Shown one piece after another: positions 26,471-34,479 of a stretch of DNA of 64,000 bases. The translations under genes and the position numbers were made by a program. Where the stretch lies: assembly GCF_045689735.1 (NCBI RefSeq), contig NZ_CP142685.1, positions 1,240,001 through 1,304,000 on the forward strand, read 5' to 3'. This DNA is from Halothiobacillus sp045689735 (GTDB taxonomy: Bacteria; Pseudomonadota; Gammaproteobacteria; Halothiobacillales; Halothiobacillaceae). Numbering within the stretch: the stretch's first letter is position 1; every line of letters begins with the position of its first letter. The notes under the pieces are model-generated. The model saw only the letters and a list, made by a program, of their open reading frames with translations, did not search any database and had not been told where the DNA came from.

Positions 26471-27201
26471 CAAACACTCCCGCTCGGCTGTGATTGGGTC
26501 GAAATACCCACAGCCGTCAAAAATGGAGAAGGGGCTGGATTCAGCTGAAGCGATCGTCCCAGCAATCGAGCCAGATGCGCAATCAGCGCCTGAGTCATCG
26601 CCTCAACCCAACCCGGCTGCCAACGATCGGCCAGGATCTGCCGACAATCCGTGACGGCCAAGCCAGCGTAACCGCAGGGGTTGATCCGGGAAAAAGGTGC
26701 CAAATCCATCGCCAGATTACAGGCCACGCCGTGATAACAACGCCCCTGCCGCACCTTCAAGCCCAGTGCCGCAATTTTACCGGCCGCCACATACACGCCC
26801 GGCGCACCCGACCGGCGGTGCGCCGGAACACCCCAGTCGGCCAGCATATCCAGCACGGCCTGCTCCAGCAATTCGACCATTCCGCGCACGCCAAGCCCCG
26901 CGCGCGCCAGATCAATCAGTGGATACAACACGATCTGCCCCGAGCCGTGATAGGTCACCTGCCCGCCCCGATCTGTCGGCACGACAGGAATAACCCCGGC
27001 ATCCAGCACATGCGCTGCCTGACCATTCAAACCTTGCGTGAACACGGCAGCATGCTGGAGCACCCAGAGTTCATCAGGGGTATCGGCCATTCGCGCGGCT
27101 GTAAACGCCCGCATAGCCTGGAGCACGGGCAGGTAGGGCACATCGACGCCCAGCAAACGCAATGCGAGCGCGGCACCGTGCTCACAGGCACATTTTGACA
27201 T
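26470..27201 (-). CDS. lipB: octanoyl-[acyl-carrier-protein]:protein N-octanoyltransferase
   Basis: Moves octanoate from ACP to lipoyl domains, the step before LipA. 243 residues. Motifs: RGGQVTYHGSGQIVLYP, the lysine in AAGKIAALGL and the catalytic cysteine in INPCGYAGLAVTD. The first 20 bases overlap the end of ybeD; a later start is possible, since the MSKCACEHGA opening is not conserved in the family. Cytoplasmic. Confidence 0.95.
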   Translation of the reverse strand: MSKCACEHGAALALRLLGVDVPYLPVLQAMRAFTAARMADTPDELWVLQHAAVFTQGLNGQAAHVLDAGVIPVVPTDRGGQVTYHGSGQIVLYPLIDLARAGLGVRGMVELLEQAVLDMLADWGVPAHRRSGAPGVYVAAGKIAALGLKVRQGRCYHGVACNLAMDLAPFSRINPCGYAGLAVTDCRQILADRWQPGWVEAMTQALIAHLARLLGRSLQLNPAPSPFLTAVGISTQSQPSGSV

Positions 27202-27508
27202 CTGGGTGTGCGGTGATGGCGCGGTAGAGCGTGTCCAGCTCGGCGCGATGTTCAGCGGTGAAGGTCACCGTGAGCCCGATGAAATTGCCTTTGGCGCTGG
27301 GTCGAACCTGCCAGACGGTGTTGGCGCGCTCGCCAAGCACCTCGTGCACCAAGTCGCGCATCGCGGCTTCGAATGCGACCGTCGCCGGCCCCATGATTTT
27401 CAGGGGAAAGCGGCAGGGAAACTCCAGCAGCGTCTCGCGCTCGACGGCGGCTTCCTCCGCCGCGATGACTTCACGATGTTCCGGCGATGAAGGGGGATGC
27501 TCAGTCAC
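27182..27508 (-). CDS. ybeD: DUF493 (YbeD) family protein
   Basis: 108 residues from a GTG at 27508 that overlaps the dat stop (GTGA). The family core is LLEFPCRFPLKIMG, then a mid region with PSAKGNFIGLTVTFTA, ending ALITAHPDVKMCL-like. YbeD sits between dacA and lipB in enterics; here it sits between dat and lipB. The fold resembles a regulatory ACT-like domain; function unknown. Confidence 0.88.
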   Translation of the reverse strand: MTEHPPSSPEHREVIAAEEAAVERETLLEFPCRFPLKIMGPATVAFEAAMRDLVHEVLGERANTVWQVRPSAKGNFIGLTVTFTAEHRAELDTLYRAITAHPDVKMCL

Positions 27509-28362
27509 TGGCTGACCTCCCGTTTGTAGGCGGCGAATGCGGCGGACAAACGCTGCCACACTTCGCCCGGTTTGCCATCCCCAACGACATGCTCATTGAT
27601 CCGCGTGATGGGCAACAAATCCCGGGTGGAGCTGGTCACAAACACCTCTTGCGCGTCAAACAGCCGATCAATCGGAATCGGGGTTTCCACGACCGGAATC
27701 AGCCGATCCCGCTGAATCAGATCAAGGAGCGCCTGGCGCGTCACTCCGCCCAGAATATGGACACCGAGCGGAGCCGTAATCAAATCCTCGTCAATCACGG
27801 CAAACAAATTGGATGCGGCGCCTTCCAGCGCCATGCCCTCGCGGACGAGAATCGCCTCCGCTGCCCCGGCCGCAACCGCTTGCTGCCGCGCCATGATATT
27901 CGGCAACAGGTTGACCGATTTAATATCGCAGCGCCCCCAGCGCAAATCCGGCACCGTAATCGCGCGGGCGCCTGACTTGAGCACAGTCGGCGACACAGGC
28001 TGCAACGGCGAGGCGCTGGCAAGCACGGTGGGCGCGACGGGCGGATTCGGGTAGGCATGATCCCGCTTCGCCGGCGCGCCCCGCGTGACCTGAATGTAGA
28101 TTGAAACATCGTCAGTGGCACAGTCGGCCACCAACCGCGCCAGCACATCGAGCCACGCTTGGCGCGACAAAGGATTCTCAATCCCAATTTCATGCAGGCT
28201 GCGGGTCAGACGATCCAAATGGGGCACGGCACCGAACAACCGACGCCCAAAAGCGGGAATCACTTCATAGACACCATCACCGAACAAAAAACCCCGGTCG
28301 AACACCGAAACCTTTGCCGCCTCAGGCGCCACCCATTGCCCGTTGAAATAAACCTGTGTCAT
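27505..28362 (-). CDS. dat: D-amino-acid (D-alanine) transaminase, PLP class IV
   Basis: 285 residues. Fold-type IV aminotransferase with MTQVYFNGQWVAPEAAKVSVFDRGFLFGDGVYE at the start, the PLP lysine in CDIKSVNLLPNI and the phosphate-binding EGAASNLFAV. It should interconvert D-alanine and pyruvate with D-glutamate. That fits its usual neighbourhood of cell-wall and lipoylation genes; the partner dacA is at the other end of this window. First gene of the lipoylation operon. A branched-chain or aminodeoxychorismate role cannot be wholly excluded. Confidence 0.88.
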   Translation of the reverse strand: MTQVYFNGQWVAPEAAKVSVFDRGFLFGDGVYEVIPAFGRRLFGAVPHLDRLTRSLHEIGIENPLSRQAWLDVLARLVADCATDDVSIYIQVTRGAPAKRDHAYPNPPVAPTVLASASPLQPVSPTVLKSGARAITVPDLRWGRCDIKSVNLLPNIMARQQAVAAGAAEAILVREGMALEGAASNLFAVIDEDLITAPLGVHILGGVTRQALLDLIQRDRLIPVVETPIPIDRLFDAQEVFVTSSTRDLLPITRINEHVVGDGKPGEVWQRLSAAFAAYKREVSQ

Positions 28363-28435
28363 GCCTTGCCATTTCGTATGAATGCCCGATCGGGCGAGTA
28401 CGCATTTTGCCAGAATGGCATCGATCGCGGGCAGA

Positions 28436-29422
28436 TCAACCGCCGGTCATCGACATAAATCGAATGACTTTTTCCGGCTTATCCTGAAATTCATGCCGCT
28501 CGGGCTTGAGGCCAATGGCACTAATGAGCGCCGCTTTGAGTTCGTCATCCGGAATCCCCTTGCGCAACAAGGGGCGGAATGAGAAGTGGTGCTCCTGCCC
28601 CAGACACATATACATCGTGCCATCGACGGCCAGCCGGACGCGATTACAGGTGCCGCAGAAATGCTCGGACATCGGCGTAATAAACCCGATTTGGGTGGCT
28701 GTACCGGCCACCTGCAAATAACGCGCGGGCCCAGCGCCATCCACCGGATTGATGGCAGGAATCAGCGGATAGCGCTCAGCCAACCGCTGCTTGATGGTTT
28801 GCAGGTTGACATAATGATCCACGGCATCCCGGCCGGTGTCCCCCATCGGCATGGTTTCAATCAGACGCAACACGAAGCCATGCTCGATGCAGAACGCCAA
28901 AACGGATTCGACATCCGCCTCGTTCATGCCGCGCATGACCACCATATTGATCTTGATTGGCAAAAAGCCAACGGACTTGGCCGCCATCAAGCCAGCTAGG
29001 ACTTTCTCCAGTTTGCCTTGCGTGACTTGTTTGAAACGCTCGGCATCCAGCGTATCCAGACTCACATTCAAACGGTTGACGCCCGCTGCATGCAAATCCT
29101 TCGCCATCGGCGCCAGCCGGGTCGCATTGGTGGAAAGCGCGAGGTCACGAATACCCGGCAGCGAGCGAATCGAACGGACGATATCGACAACCCCCCGCCG
29201 AACCAACGGCTCGCCGCCCGTCACGCGCACGCGCGCCAAGCCCATGTCCGCCATCACACCCAGGAGCCGCTCGATTTCTGCGACGGTCAACCAATGCGCG
29301 GGCTCTTCAAAATCCTTGAAGCCCTCCGGCATGCAGTAAAAACAGCGCAGGTCGCATCGGTCGGTGACCGACAAGCGCAAATAATCAATCCGGCGACCAA
29401 AAGGGTCGATCAATGCAGACAT
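28436..29422 (-). CDS. moaA: GTP 3',8-cyclase (molybdenum cofactor synthesis)
   Basis: 328 residues. Radical-SAM enzyme that, with MoaC, turns GTP into cyclic pyranopterin monophosphate. The N-terminal cluster is C23-x3-C27-x2-C30 (DRCDLRCFYC). The C-terminal cluster cysteines are in HFCGTCNRVRL and the MYMCLGQ loop, and the C-terminus ends in the essential Gly-Gly (MSMTGG). It lies 281 bases downstream of moaC, a long gap with regulatory signals; the rest of the moa/moe operon has overlapping genes. Confidence 0.97.
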   Translation of the reverse strand: MSALIDPFGRRIDYLRLSVTDRCDLRCFYCMPEGFKDFEEPAHWLTVAEIERLLGVMADMGLARVRVTGGEPLVRRGVVDIVRSIRSLPGIRDLALSTNATRLAPMAKDLHAAGVNRLNVSLDTLDAERFKQVTQGKLEKVLAGLMAAKSVGFLPIKINMVVMRGMNEADVESVLAFCIEHGFVLRLIETMPMGDTGRDAVDHYVNLQTIKQRLAERYPLIPAINPVDGAGPARYLQVAGTATQIGFITPMSEHFCGTCNRVRLAVDGTMYMCLGQEHHFSFRPLLRKGIPDDELKAALISAIGLKPERHEFQDKPEKVIRFMSMTGG

Positions 29423-29479
29423 ACTGACACCAAAAAAACGATAGCGTACTGTGCGGCGCGCATAGTCAGGTATAGACCA

Positions 29480-29577
29480 GCCCCTGTCAAAAAGACAGGG
29501 CAGGCACCCATTTCGTTCAACCTATTTTCTGCGGGTCAGGCAGTGGTCATTCAGCGGTCGGAGTGCGGAATGACCAA
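29480..29577 (-). promoter_or_regulatory. structured moaA leader; candidate molybdenum-cofactor riboswitch
   Basis: On the minus strand, upstream of moaA, a 9-bp stem TGGTCATTC / GAATGACCA (29543-29575) encloses a 15-base loop. A second stem CCCTGTC / GACAGGG with a T5 loop (29482-29500) lies about 60 bases before the start codon. Moco riboswitches are known to sit upstream of moaA, so this is the place for one. I could not align the loop to the published consensus from memory, so the class is unproven. Confidence 0.35.
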
Positions 29578-29605
29578 CTCAGTGACGCTATGTGCAGGCG
29601 TTCGC

Positions 29606-29628
29606 TGGTTATCAGTGGATATAACGAT
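29606..29628. promoter_or_regulatory. candidate ModE-binding site upstream of moaA
   Basis: On the minus strand the sequence reads CGTTATAT, five bases, then ATAACC. It closely resembles the imperfect palindrome bound by the molybdate regulator ModE (E. coli modA: CGTTATAT, a spacer, then ACATAACG). In E. coli ModE-molybdate activates moaA. The site is about 190 bases upstream of the moaA start and just before the leader hairpins, which suggests moaA has its own promoter. No modE gene is in the window. Confidence 0.45.
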
Positions 29629-29703
29629 ACCGGAAAAAAAGGGAAACGCAAGCGCTATTTTCAAAAAAACCTATTGCTCAACTTTTCCCAACACCTCAAG
29701 GCA

Positions 29704-30186
29704 TCAACGCAGCCAAGTTCCGGATTTGCCGCCGCGTTTTTCCAGAAGCCGCGTGCTCTCAATTTCCATGCCTCGATCCACCGCCTTACACATGTCGTAG
29801 AGTGTGAGCGCCGCCACGGAGGCCGCCGTCAAGGCTTCCATTTCCACCCCCGTCTGCCCCTGCAAGCCGCATTCCGCCACGATATGCACCCCGGAACGCT
29901 CATGATCCGGCGTGAGCTGTACCGAGACTTTGGTCAGCAGCAGCGGATGACACATCGGGATCAATTCCCAAGTCTTTTTCGCCGCCATAATGCCGGCCAC
30001 TCGTGCCACCGCGAGCACATCCCCCTTCTTGTGACCGCCTGAGACGATTAAGGCCAAGGTTTCCGGCTGCATGCGGATAAACGATTCCGCCCGCGCCACG
30101 CGCAGGGTCGAGGCTTTATCGCCGACATCCACCATCCGTGCGGCGCCCGTTTCATCGAGATGGGTCAGCCCCGTTGATTCACTCAT
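29704..30186 (-). CDS. moaC: cyclic pyranopterin monophosphate synthase
   Basis: 160 residues from the ATG at 30186 (MSESTGLTHLD), overlapping the moeA stop by 4 bases. It completes the step begun by MoaA. Motifs: MVDVGDKASTLRVA, IPMCHPLLL and the catalytic EMEALTAASVAALTLYDMCKAVD with the ending EKRGGKSG. Cytoplasmic hexamer in characterised relatives. Confidence 0.97.
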   Translation of the reverse strand: MSESTGLTHLDETGAARMVDVGDKASTLRVARAESFIRMQPETLALIVSGGHKKGDVLAVARVAGIMAAKKTWELIPMCHPLLLTKVSVQLTPDHERSGVHIVAECGLQGQTGVEMEALTAASVAALTLYDMCKAVDRGMEIESTRLLEKRGGKSGTWLR

Positions 30187-31388
30187 GAAAACCATCCGTC
30201 AAAGGGAAAATAATCTACCGGGCTTCCCGCCGAAAGCCGCTGATCCGGCGGAACCAAGGCCACGCCGTCCGCCCAGGCCAGCGAACTCAGCAAGCCCGAG
30301 TTTTGATTGGGGAAAATCTCAAGCGCCGTTTCACCCGAGGGTGAAAGCACCCGCCGAACGCGGATGAACTCCGGGCGATCACCGGCCACATAATCCGTAG
30401 CCAAAGGCAAGCGGATGACGGGCGAATCCAGCCCCGCATCCGCGCCTTGTATCGCCCGCAACGCGGGACGAACAAAGAGCTGAAAGGTCACGAAGGTCGA
30501 GACCGGATTGCCCGGCAAACCAATAAATGGCGTTTGCCCAACCCGGCCATAGGCCAAGGGTTTGCCCGGTTTCAAAAAGACCCGCCAGGCATCGATCGAA
30601 CCAAGCTCAGACACCGCCGCCCGCACCAGATCGGCATCGCCCACGGACACCCCGCCCGAAGTGAGCAGCAAATCGACGCGCCCCGCCTGTTCGATCAGGG
30701 CGGATTTGATGGCCGCCAGATCATCGGGCAGAACGCCCAAATCAACGACTTCCGCACCCAACCGAGCCAGTGAAACACTCAGCAGCGGATGATTGGCGTC
30801 GTAAATCTTGCCCGGAGGCAAGGGCTGACCGGGCTCAACCAGCTCATCCCCTGTGGTAAACACCGCGACCCGAGGACGCCGCACCACCGGAACACTCGCC
30901 CGCCCCACCGAGGTCAAAAGCGCCAGCGCCGCGGCATCCAGCCGATGCCCCGCAGCCAATACCCGCGCCCCCCGCTGACTGTCCGCCCCCTGAGGACGAA
31001 CCCCAGCTCCGGGCTTCATCGCCTCCTTCAACACAATCTGCCCTTGCTCGGCACTTACCGTGGATTCTTGCGCGACCACGGCATTGGCACCCACCGGTAG
31101 CGGCGCGCCGGTAAAAATTCGCCAGACGACCTGCTGATTCGGCAACTGCCCCGCCGGTTCACCGGCAAAGGTGGTGCCCGCCACATCGGCGACCCAATCG
31201 ACGGCAGCCGGTGCGTGTAAGGCATACCCATCAAACAAGCTGACCGGTGCAGATGGCACATCCTGCTCGGCCACCACATCAACAGCCAAGTACCGCCCAG
31301 CGGCTTCGCGGACTGGAACCCACTCAAAATCCGCAATGCGCGGCATCTGCGCCACCAGTCGATGCTGGGCGCTCGATAAAGATTCCAT
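30183..31388 (-). CDS. moeA: molybdopterin molybdenumtransferase
   Basis: About 401 residues from the ATG at 31388 (MESLSSAQHR); an in-frame ATG four codons upstream at 31400 abuts the moaE stop. It inserts molybdate into adenylylated molybdopterin. Motifs: SLFDGYALHA, FTTGDELVEPG, the substrate loop TSGGVSVGD and GLPGNPVSTFVTF. In the same transcript as moaE, moaC and probably moaA. The adenylating partner MogA/MoaB is not in the window. Confidence 0.95.
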   Translation of the reverse strand: MESLSSAQHRLVAQMPRIADFEWVPVREAAGRYLAVDVVAEQDVPSAPVSLFDGYALHAPAAVDWVADVAGTTFAGEPAGQLPNQQVVWRIFTGAPLPVGANAVVAQESTVSAEQGQIVLKEAMKPGAGVRPQGADSQRGARVLAAGHRLDAAALALLTSVGRASVPVVRRPRVAVFTTGDELVEPGQPLPPGKIYDANHPLLSVSLARLGAEVVDLGVLPDDLAAIKSALIEQAGRVDLLLTSGGVSVGDADLVRAAVSELGSIDAWRVFLKPGKPLAYGRVGQTPFIGLPGNPVSTFVTFQLFVRPALRAIQGADAGLDSPVIRLPLATDYVAGDRPEFIRVRRVLSPSGETALEIFPNQNSGLLSSLAWADGVALVPPDQRLSAGSPVDYFPFDGWFS

Positions 31389-31400
31389 GCCCCCTCCCAT

Positions 31401-31877
31401 TTACACGACAGACGCCGGGAATTCCGCAAACCAACGCGCCCGCGCCTGTTCGTCACTTTCCCGCGCGTCCACCCAACGCGTCGCGCCCGATGGATCGGTC
31501 TCTTTTTTCCAGAACGGCGCGTGGGTTTTTAAATAATCCATCATGAAACTACAGGCATTCAACGCATTCTGCCGATGCGCACTGGCCACAGCCACCAGAA
31601 CGATTTGATCCGATGGAAAAAGCTCGCCGATGCGGTGCACGATGGTAATACCAGCCACCGGCCAACGCCGTTGCGCCTCCTCGGCCACCCGCTGCAGGGC
31701 GCGTTCGGTCATTCCGGGATAATGCTCCAGGCTCAAAGCCACCACATCCCGCGATTCATTCATATCGCGCACCGTACCCAAAAAACAAGCCACTGCCCCG
31801 ACATGTGCGCAACGAGCCCGCAGCGCCTGCAGCTCTGAATTCACATCAAAATCAGCATCCTGAACAACGATTTTCAT
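31401..31877 (-). CDS. moaE: molybdopterin synthase catalytic subunit
   Basis: 158 residues from the ATG at 31877 (MKIVVQDADFDVNSE). It adds dithiolene sulfur to cyclic pyranopterin monophosphate with thiocarboxylated MoaD. Key segments: ACFLGTVRD, LSLEHYPGMTE, VHRIGEL, ASAHRQNALNAC and the catalytic Lys in PFWKKE. First gene of the moaE-moeA-moaC-(moaA) operon. The sulfur carrier moaD, usually just upstream, is absent here and must be elsewhere. Confidence 0.95.
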   Translation of the reverse strand: MKIVVQDADFDVNSELQALRARCAHVGAVACFLGTVRDMNESRDVVALSLEHYPGMTERALQRVAEEAQRRWPVAGITIVHRIGELFPSDQIVLVAVASAHRQNALNACSFMMDYLKTHAPFWKKETDPSGATRWVDARESDEQARARWFAEFPASVV

Positions 31878-32244
31878 AGCCCACCTAACAAAGGATTCCC
31901 TTCCAGCAGGAACAGAGCGTGAATCCGCCCAAGGGAACCCCAGAAATCTTTTAATGACCCATAGAAACACTCAGGGACGCCGCAGATTGTATATTAGTAC
32001 GGCCTGATGTAGATTCTCGCGACTCGCAAGGGTTCATGATCGAATTTAGTGATCGTAAATCAATACAGATTGATTGACCAAATCCGTCGATCCATGAAAA
32101 ATGCCGAGTCTTGTTTGAATGTGCGACTCAATGAAAACAGGGGGCGCACAAAAACAGCGCGCAGGATTCCGTTGTCGGAGAACGGGTTCCTGCCGGTCGG
32201 ATCGACCTCGATCCAAGCAATTGCCTACAGTGCAGGAGTGAGCA
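31878..32244. promoter_or_regulatory. intergenic region between divergent moaE and soxC
   Basis: 367 bases with no gene; it must hold the promoters of the moa operon (minus) and soxCD (plus). Visible are GATCG-type short repeats around 32037-32055 and a good AGGAG ribosome site 8 bases before soxC. I could not pick a confident -10/-35 pair or a known operator. The shared region allows joint control of SoxC and its cofactor, but that is inference. Confidence 0.4.
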
Positions 32245-33615
32245 ATGTCAGAAAACATGAATAGCCCCGTTCCCGAGGGTGCAAACAAAGCAGGTGTTGC
32301 GTCGAGCGATCGTCGTAGCTTCCTGCGCAAAAGCGTTGCCTTGGCAGCCGGCGGTGCGGCTGTTGCCGCTACCGGCACTGCCAATGCCGGCGATGGCCTG
32401 AAAACCTGGACCGAACCGTTGAAGAATGAACCGACTCGCCACATCCTGGGGCGCGGCGTGGTCTCTATTCCTTACGGCCTTCCGTCCAAGTATGAAGCGG
32501 GCGTTGTTCGTCGCAATGTCGGCTGGCTGACTGCAGACACCATTGCGTCCATCAGTTTCACCCCGTGGCAAGACCTGCACGGCATCATCACCCCGAACGG
32601 CCTGCACTTTGAGCGCTATCACGCCGGCGCGGTGGATGTTGACCCGAGCCAACACCACCTCGTGGTACATGGCATGGTCAAACAACCGATGATTTTCACG
32701 GTCGATGACCTCAAGCGCCTGCCTTCGCACACCGCCATCCACTTCCTCGAATGCCCCGCGAACGGGGCCATGGAATGGCGCGGCGTGCAAATGGACTCCA
32801 TCCAATTCACCCACGGCATGATGAGCTGTTCCGAGTGGACCGGCGTCAAACTGACCACCCTGATGGAAATGGTTGGCGTTGATCCCAAAGCCACCTGGTT
32901 GTATGGCGAAGGCACTGACGGTTCCGCGTTGCAACGCTCCATCCCTATGGAAGGCGCTGTCGATCAACACGGCCGTCCAATGCCAGCAGCCTATACCAGC
33001 CACTACCGCGATGCGATGGTGTGCTATGCCCAAAACGGCGAAGCGCTGCGCCCGGAAAACGGCTATCCGATCCGTCTGCTCGTTCCCGGCTTCGAAGCCA
33101 ACATCAGCACCAAGTATCTGCGTCGCCTGATGTTCGTCGACAAGCCGCTGGTGACTTACCAAGAAACCAAGCACTACATCGAAGTACTGCCTAACGGCAT
33201 GATTCGCCAGTTTGACCTCGTGAATGAAGCGAACTCGGTCATCAACTACCCCTGCCCGGACTACAAACTGAACGGCAAAGGCACCTACGAAATTCGCGGG
33301 ATCGCCTGGTCAGGCTACGGCAAAATTGCCCATGTCGATGTCTCCGTCGATGGTGGCAAAAACTGGACGCAAGCCAATCTGGTCGAACCCGTACTGAGCA
33401 AGTGCCTGACTAAATTCACCCTGCCATTCGAATGGGATGGTCAAGAAGCGCTGATCATGAGCCGCGCAACCGATGAGACCGGCTATGTCCAGCCGACACT
33501 CAAGCAACTGCGTGAAGTTCGTGGTTACAACAGCATCTATCACAAGAATTCAATTCAGGTCTGGAAAATCGAGAAGACCGGCGAGGTGAAGAATGTCCAA
33601 ATCGAAAATGTCTAA
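32245..33615 (+). CDS. soxC: sulfane dehydrogenase subunit SoxC (sulfite oxidase family molybdoenzyme)
   Basis: 456 residues. A twin-arginine signal R23-R24-S-F-L-R-K followed by an Ala-rich hydrophobic stretch (to about residue 48) sends the folded, cofactor-loaded protein to the periplasm. The molybdenum-ligating cysteine is C170 in HFLECPANGAMEW. The C-terminal dimerisation domain of the sulfite oxidase family follows (WSGYGKIAHVDVSVDGGKNW). With SoxD it oxidises the sulfane sulfur carried on SoxYZ, giving full oxidation of thiosulfate to sulfate. The stop lies 23 bases inside soxD. No soxXYZAB in the window. A SorA-type sulfite dehydrogenase is the main alternative. Confidence 0.92.
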   Translation: MSENMNSPVPEGANKAGVASSDRRSFLRKSVALAAGGAAVAATGTANAGDGLKTWTEPLKNEPTRHILGRGVVSIPYGLPSKYEAGVVRRNVGWLTADTIASISFTPWQDLHGIITPNGLHFERYHAGAVDVDPSQHHLVVHGMVKQPMIFTVDDLKRLPSHTAIHFLECPANGAMEWRGVQMDSIQFTHGMMSCSEWTGVKLTTLMEMVGVDPKATWLYGEGTDGSALQRSIPMEGAVDQHGRPMPAAYTSHYRDAMVCYAQNGEALRPENGYPIRLLVPGFEANISTKYLRRLMFVDKPLVTYQETKHYIEVLPNGMIRQFDLVNEANSVINYPCPDYKLNGKGTYEIRGIAWSGYGKIAHVDVSVDGGKNWTQANLVEPVLSKCLTKFTLPFEWDGQEALIMSRATDETGYVQPTLKQLREVRGYNSIYHKNSIQVWKIEKTGEVKNVQIENV

Positions 33616-34315
33616 CTGGAGCCTGGGGCTGGCTGCAGCCGCTGTTGCACTTGGTTTGAGCGCGGGCAATGCCTTCGCTTACGACGCTGCTGCGCTCAAG
33701 GGCACCCCGAAAGTCACGGGCGTTGGCATGAACATCACCGATGCCGCCATCAAGCCGTGGAACATCAGCTACTTCTACGATGGCACGAACCTGCCAGACG
33801 GTAAGGGCACGGTCAGCGCCGGTGAAAAAATCTACAACGAACAATGCGCGATGTGCCATGGTGACTTCGGTGAAGGCGCACACGGCTATCCCAAAATGGT
33901 TGGCGACCCCATCGACCAGTTCGAAGCTTCTGCGAAGGCAGGTGTCGACGCGGTGAGTAACCGTGGCCTGAACAACAACTGGGGCAACGCACCCACGCTG
34001 ATGGACATGATTCACCGTCATATGCCGTTCTATGCACCTGGCACGCTGACCGTGGATGAAGCCTACTCTGTGACTTGCTATGTCATGAACCTGGCCAGCA
34101 TCCCGGGCGTGGGCGATGATTTCGTCTGCGACAAAACCTCGCTGCCGAAGATCAAGATGCCGGCTGAGCCGTACTATGTGACCAACTCCGGTCCGGATAC
34201 CGCGAACCAGCGCTGCATGAAAGACTGCTACAAAGGCACGCCGTTCATCGTAGAGAAAGCGGCGACGATTGGCGATGTCAGCGTCGGTAAAGTGAAGAAG
34301 AAAGACGACCACTAA
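33593..34315 (+). CDS. soxD: c-type cytochrome subunit SoxD, single-haem form
   Basis: 240 residues; signal peptide to about residue 29 (ending NAFA-Y). One haem site C85-A-M-C88-H89, with M144 (HRHMPF) the likely sixth ligand. The C-terminal third has four more cysteines (162, 179, 208, 212) but no second CxxCH, whereas the Paracoccus-type SoxD carries two haems. It takes electrons from SoxC and passes them to periplasmic cytochromes. Overlaps soxC by 23 bases with its own GAGGTGA ribosome site. Followed by a strong terminator. Confidence 0.9.
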   Translation: MSKSKMSNWSLGLAAAAVALGLSAGNAFAYDAAALKGTPKVTGVGMNITDAAIKPWNISYFYDGTNLPDGKGTVSAGEKIYNEQCAMCHGDFGEGAHGYPKMVGDPIDQFEASAKAGVDAVSNRGLNNNWGNAPTLMDMIHRHMPFYAPGTLTVDEAYSVTCYVMNLASIPGVGDDFVCDKTSLPKIKMPAEPYYVTNSGPDTANQRCMKDCYKGTPFIVEKAATIGDVSVGKVKKKDDH

Positions 34316-34334
34316 TCCCGGTCTGATCTAAGCA

Positions 34335-34364
34335 AAAGCCCCCGACTGGTTCGGGGGCTTTTTT
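34335..34364 (+). terminator. Rho-independent terminator of soxCD
   Basis: Stem GCCCCCGA / TCGGGGGC with a 5-base loop, preceded by A4 and followed by T6, about 20 bases past the soxD stop. Confidence 0.93.
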
Positions 34365-34479
34365 CATTTCAGGCACCACGGTAACCAGAAAGGCACCGTG
34401 TCAGGCGTGGATGTCAGGCTGTCCGCTCACACCGATCCGGGGGATCAGCAATCTCGCCGCAAACTGGATTGCCGGAAAA

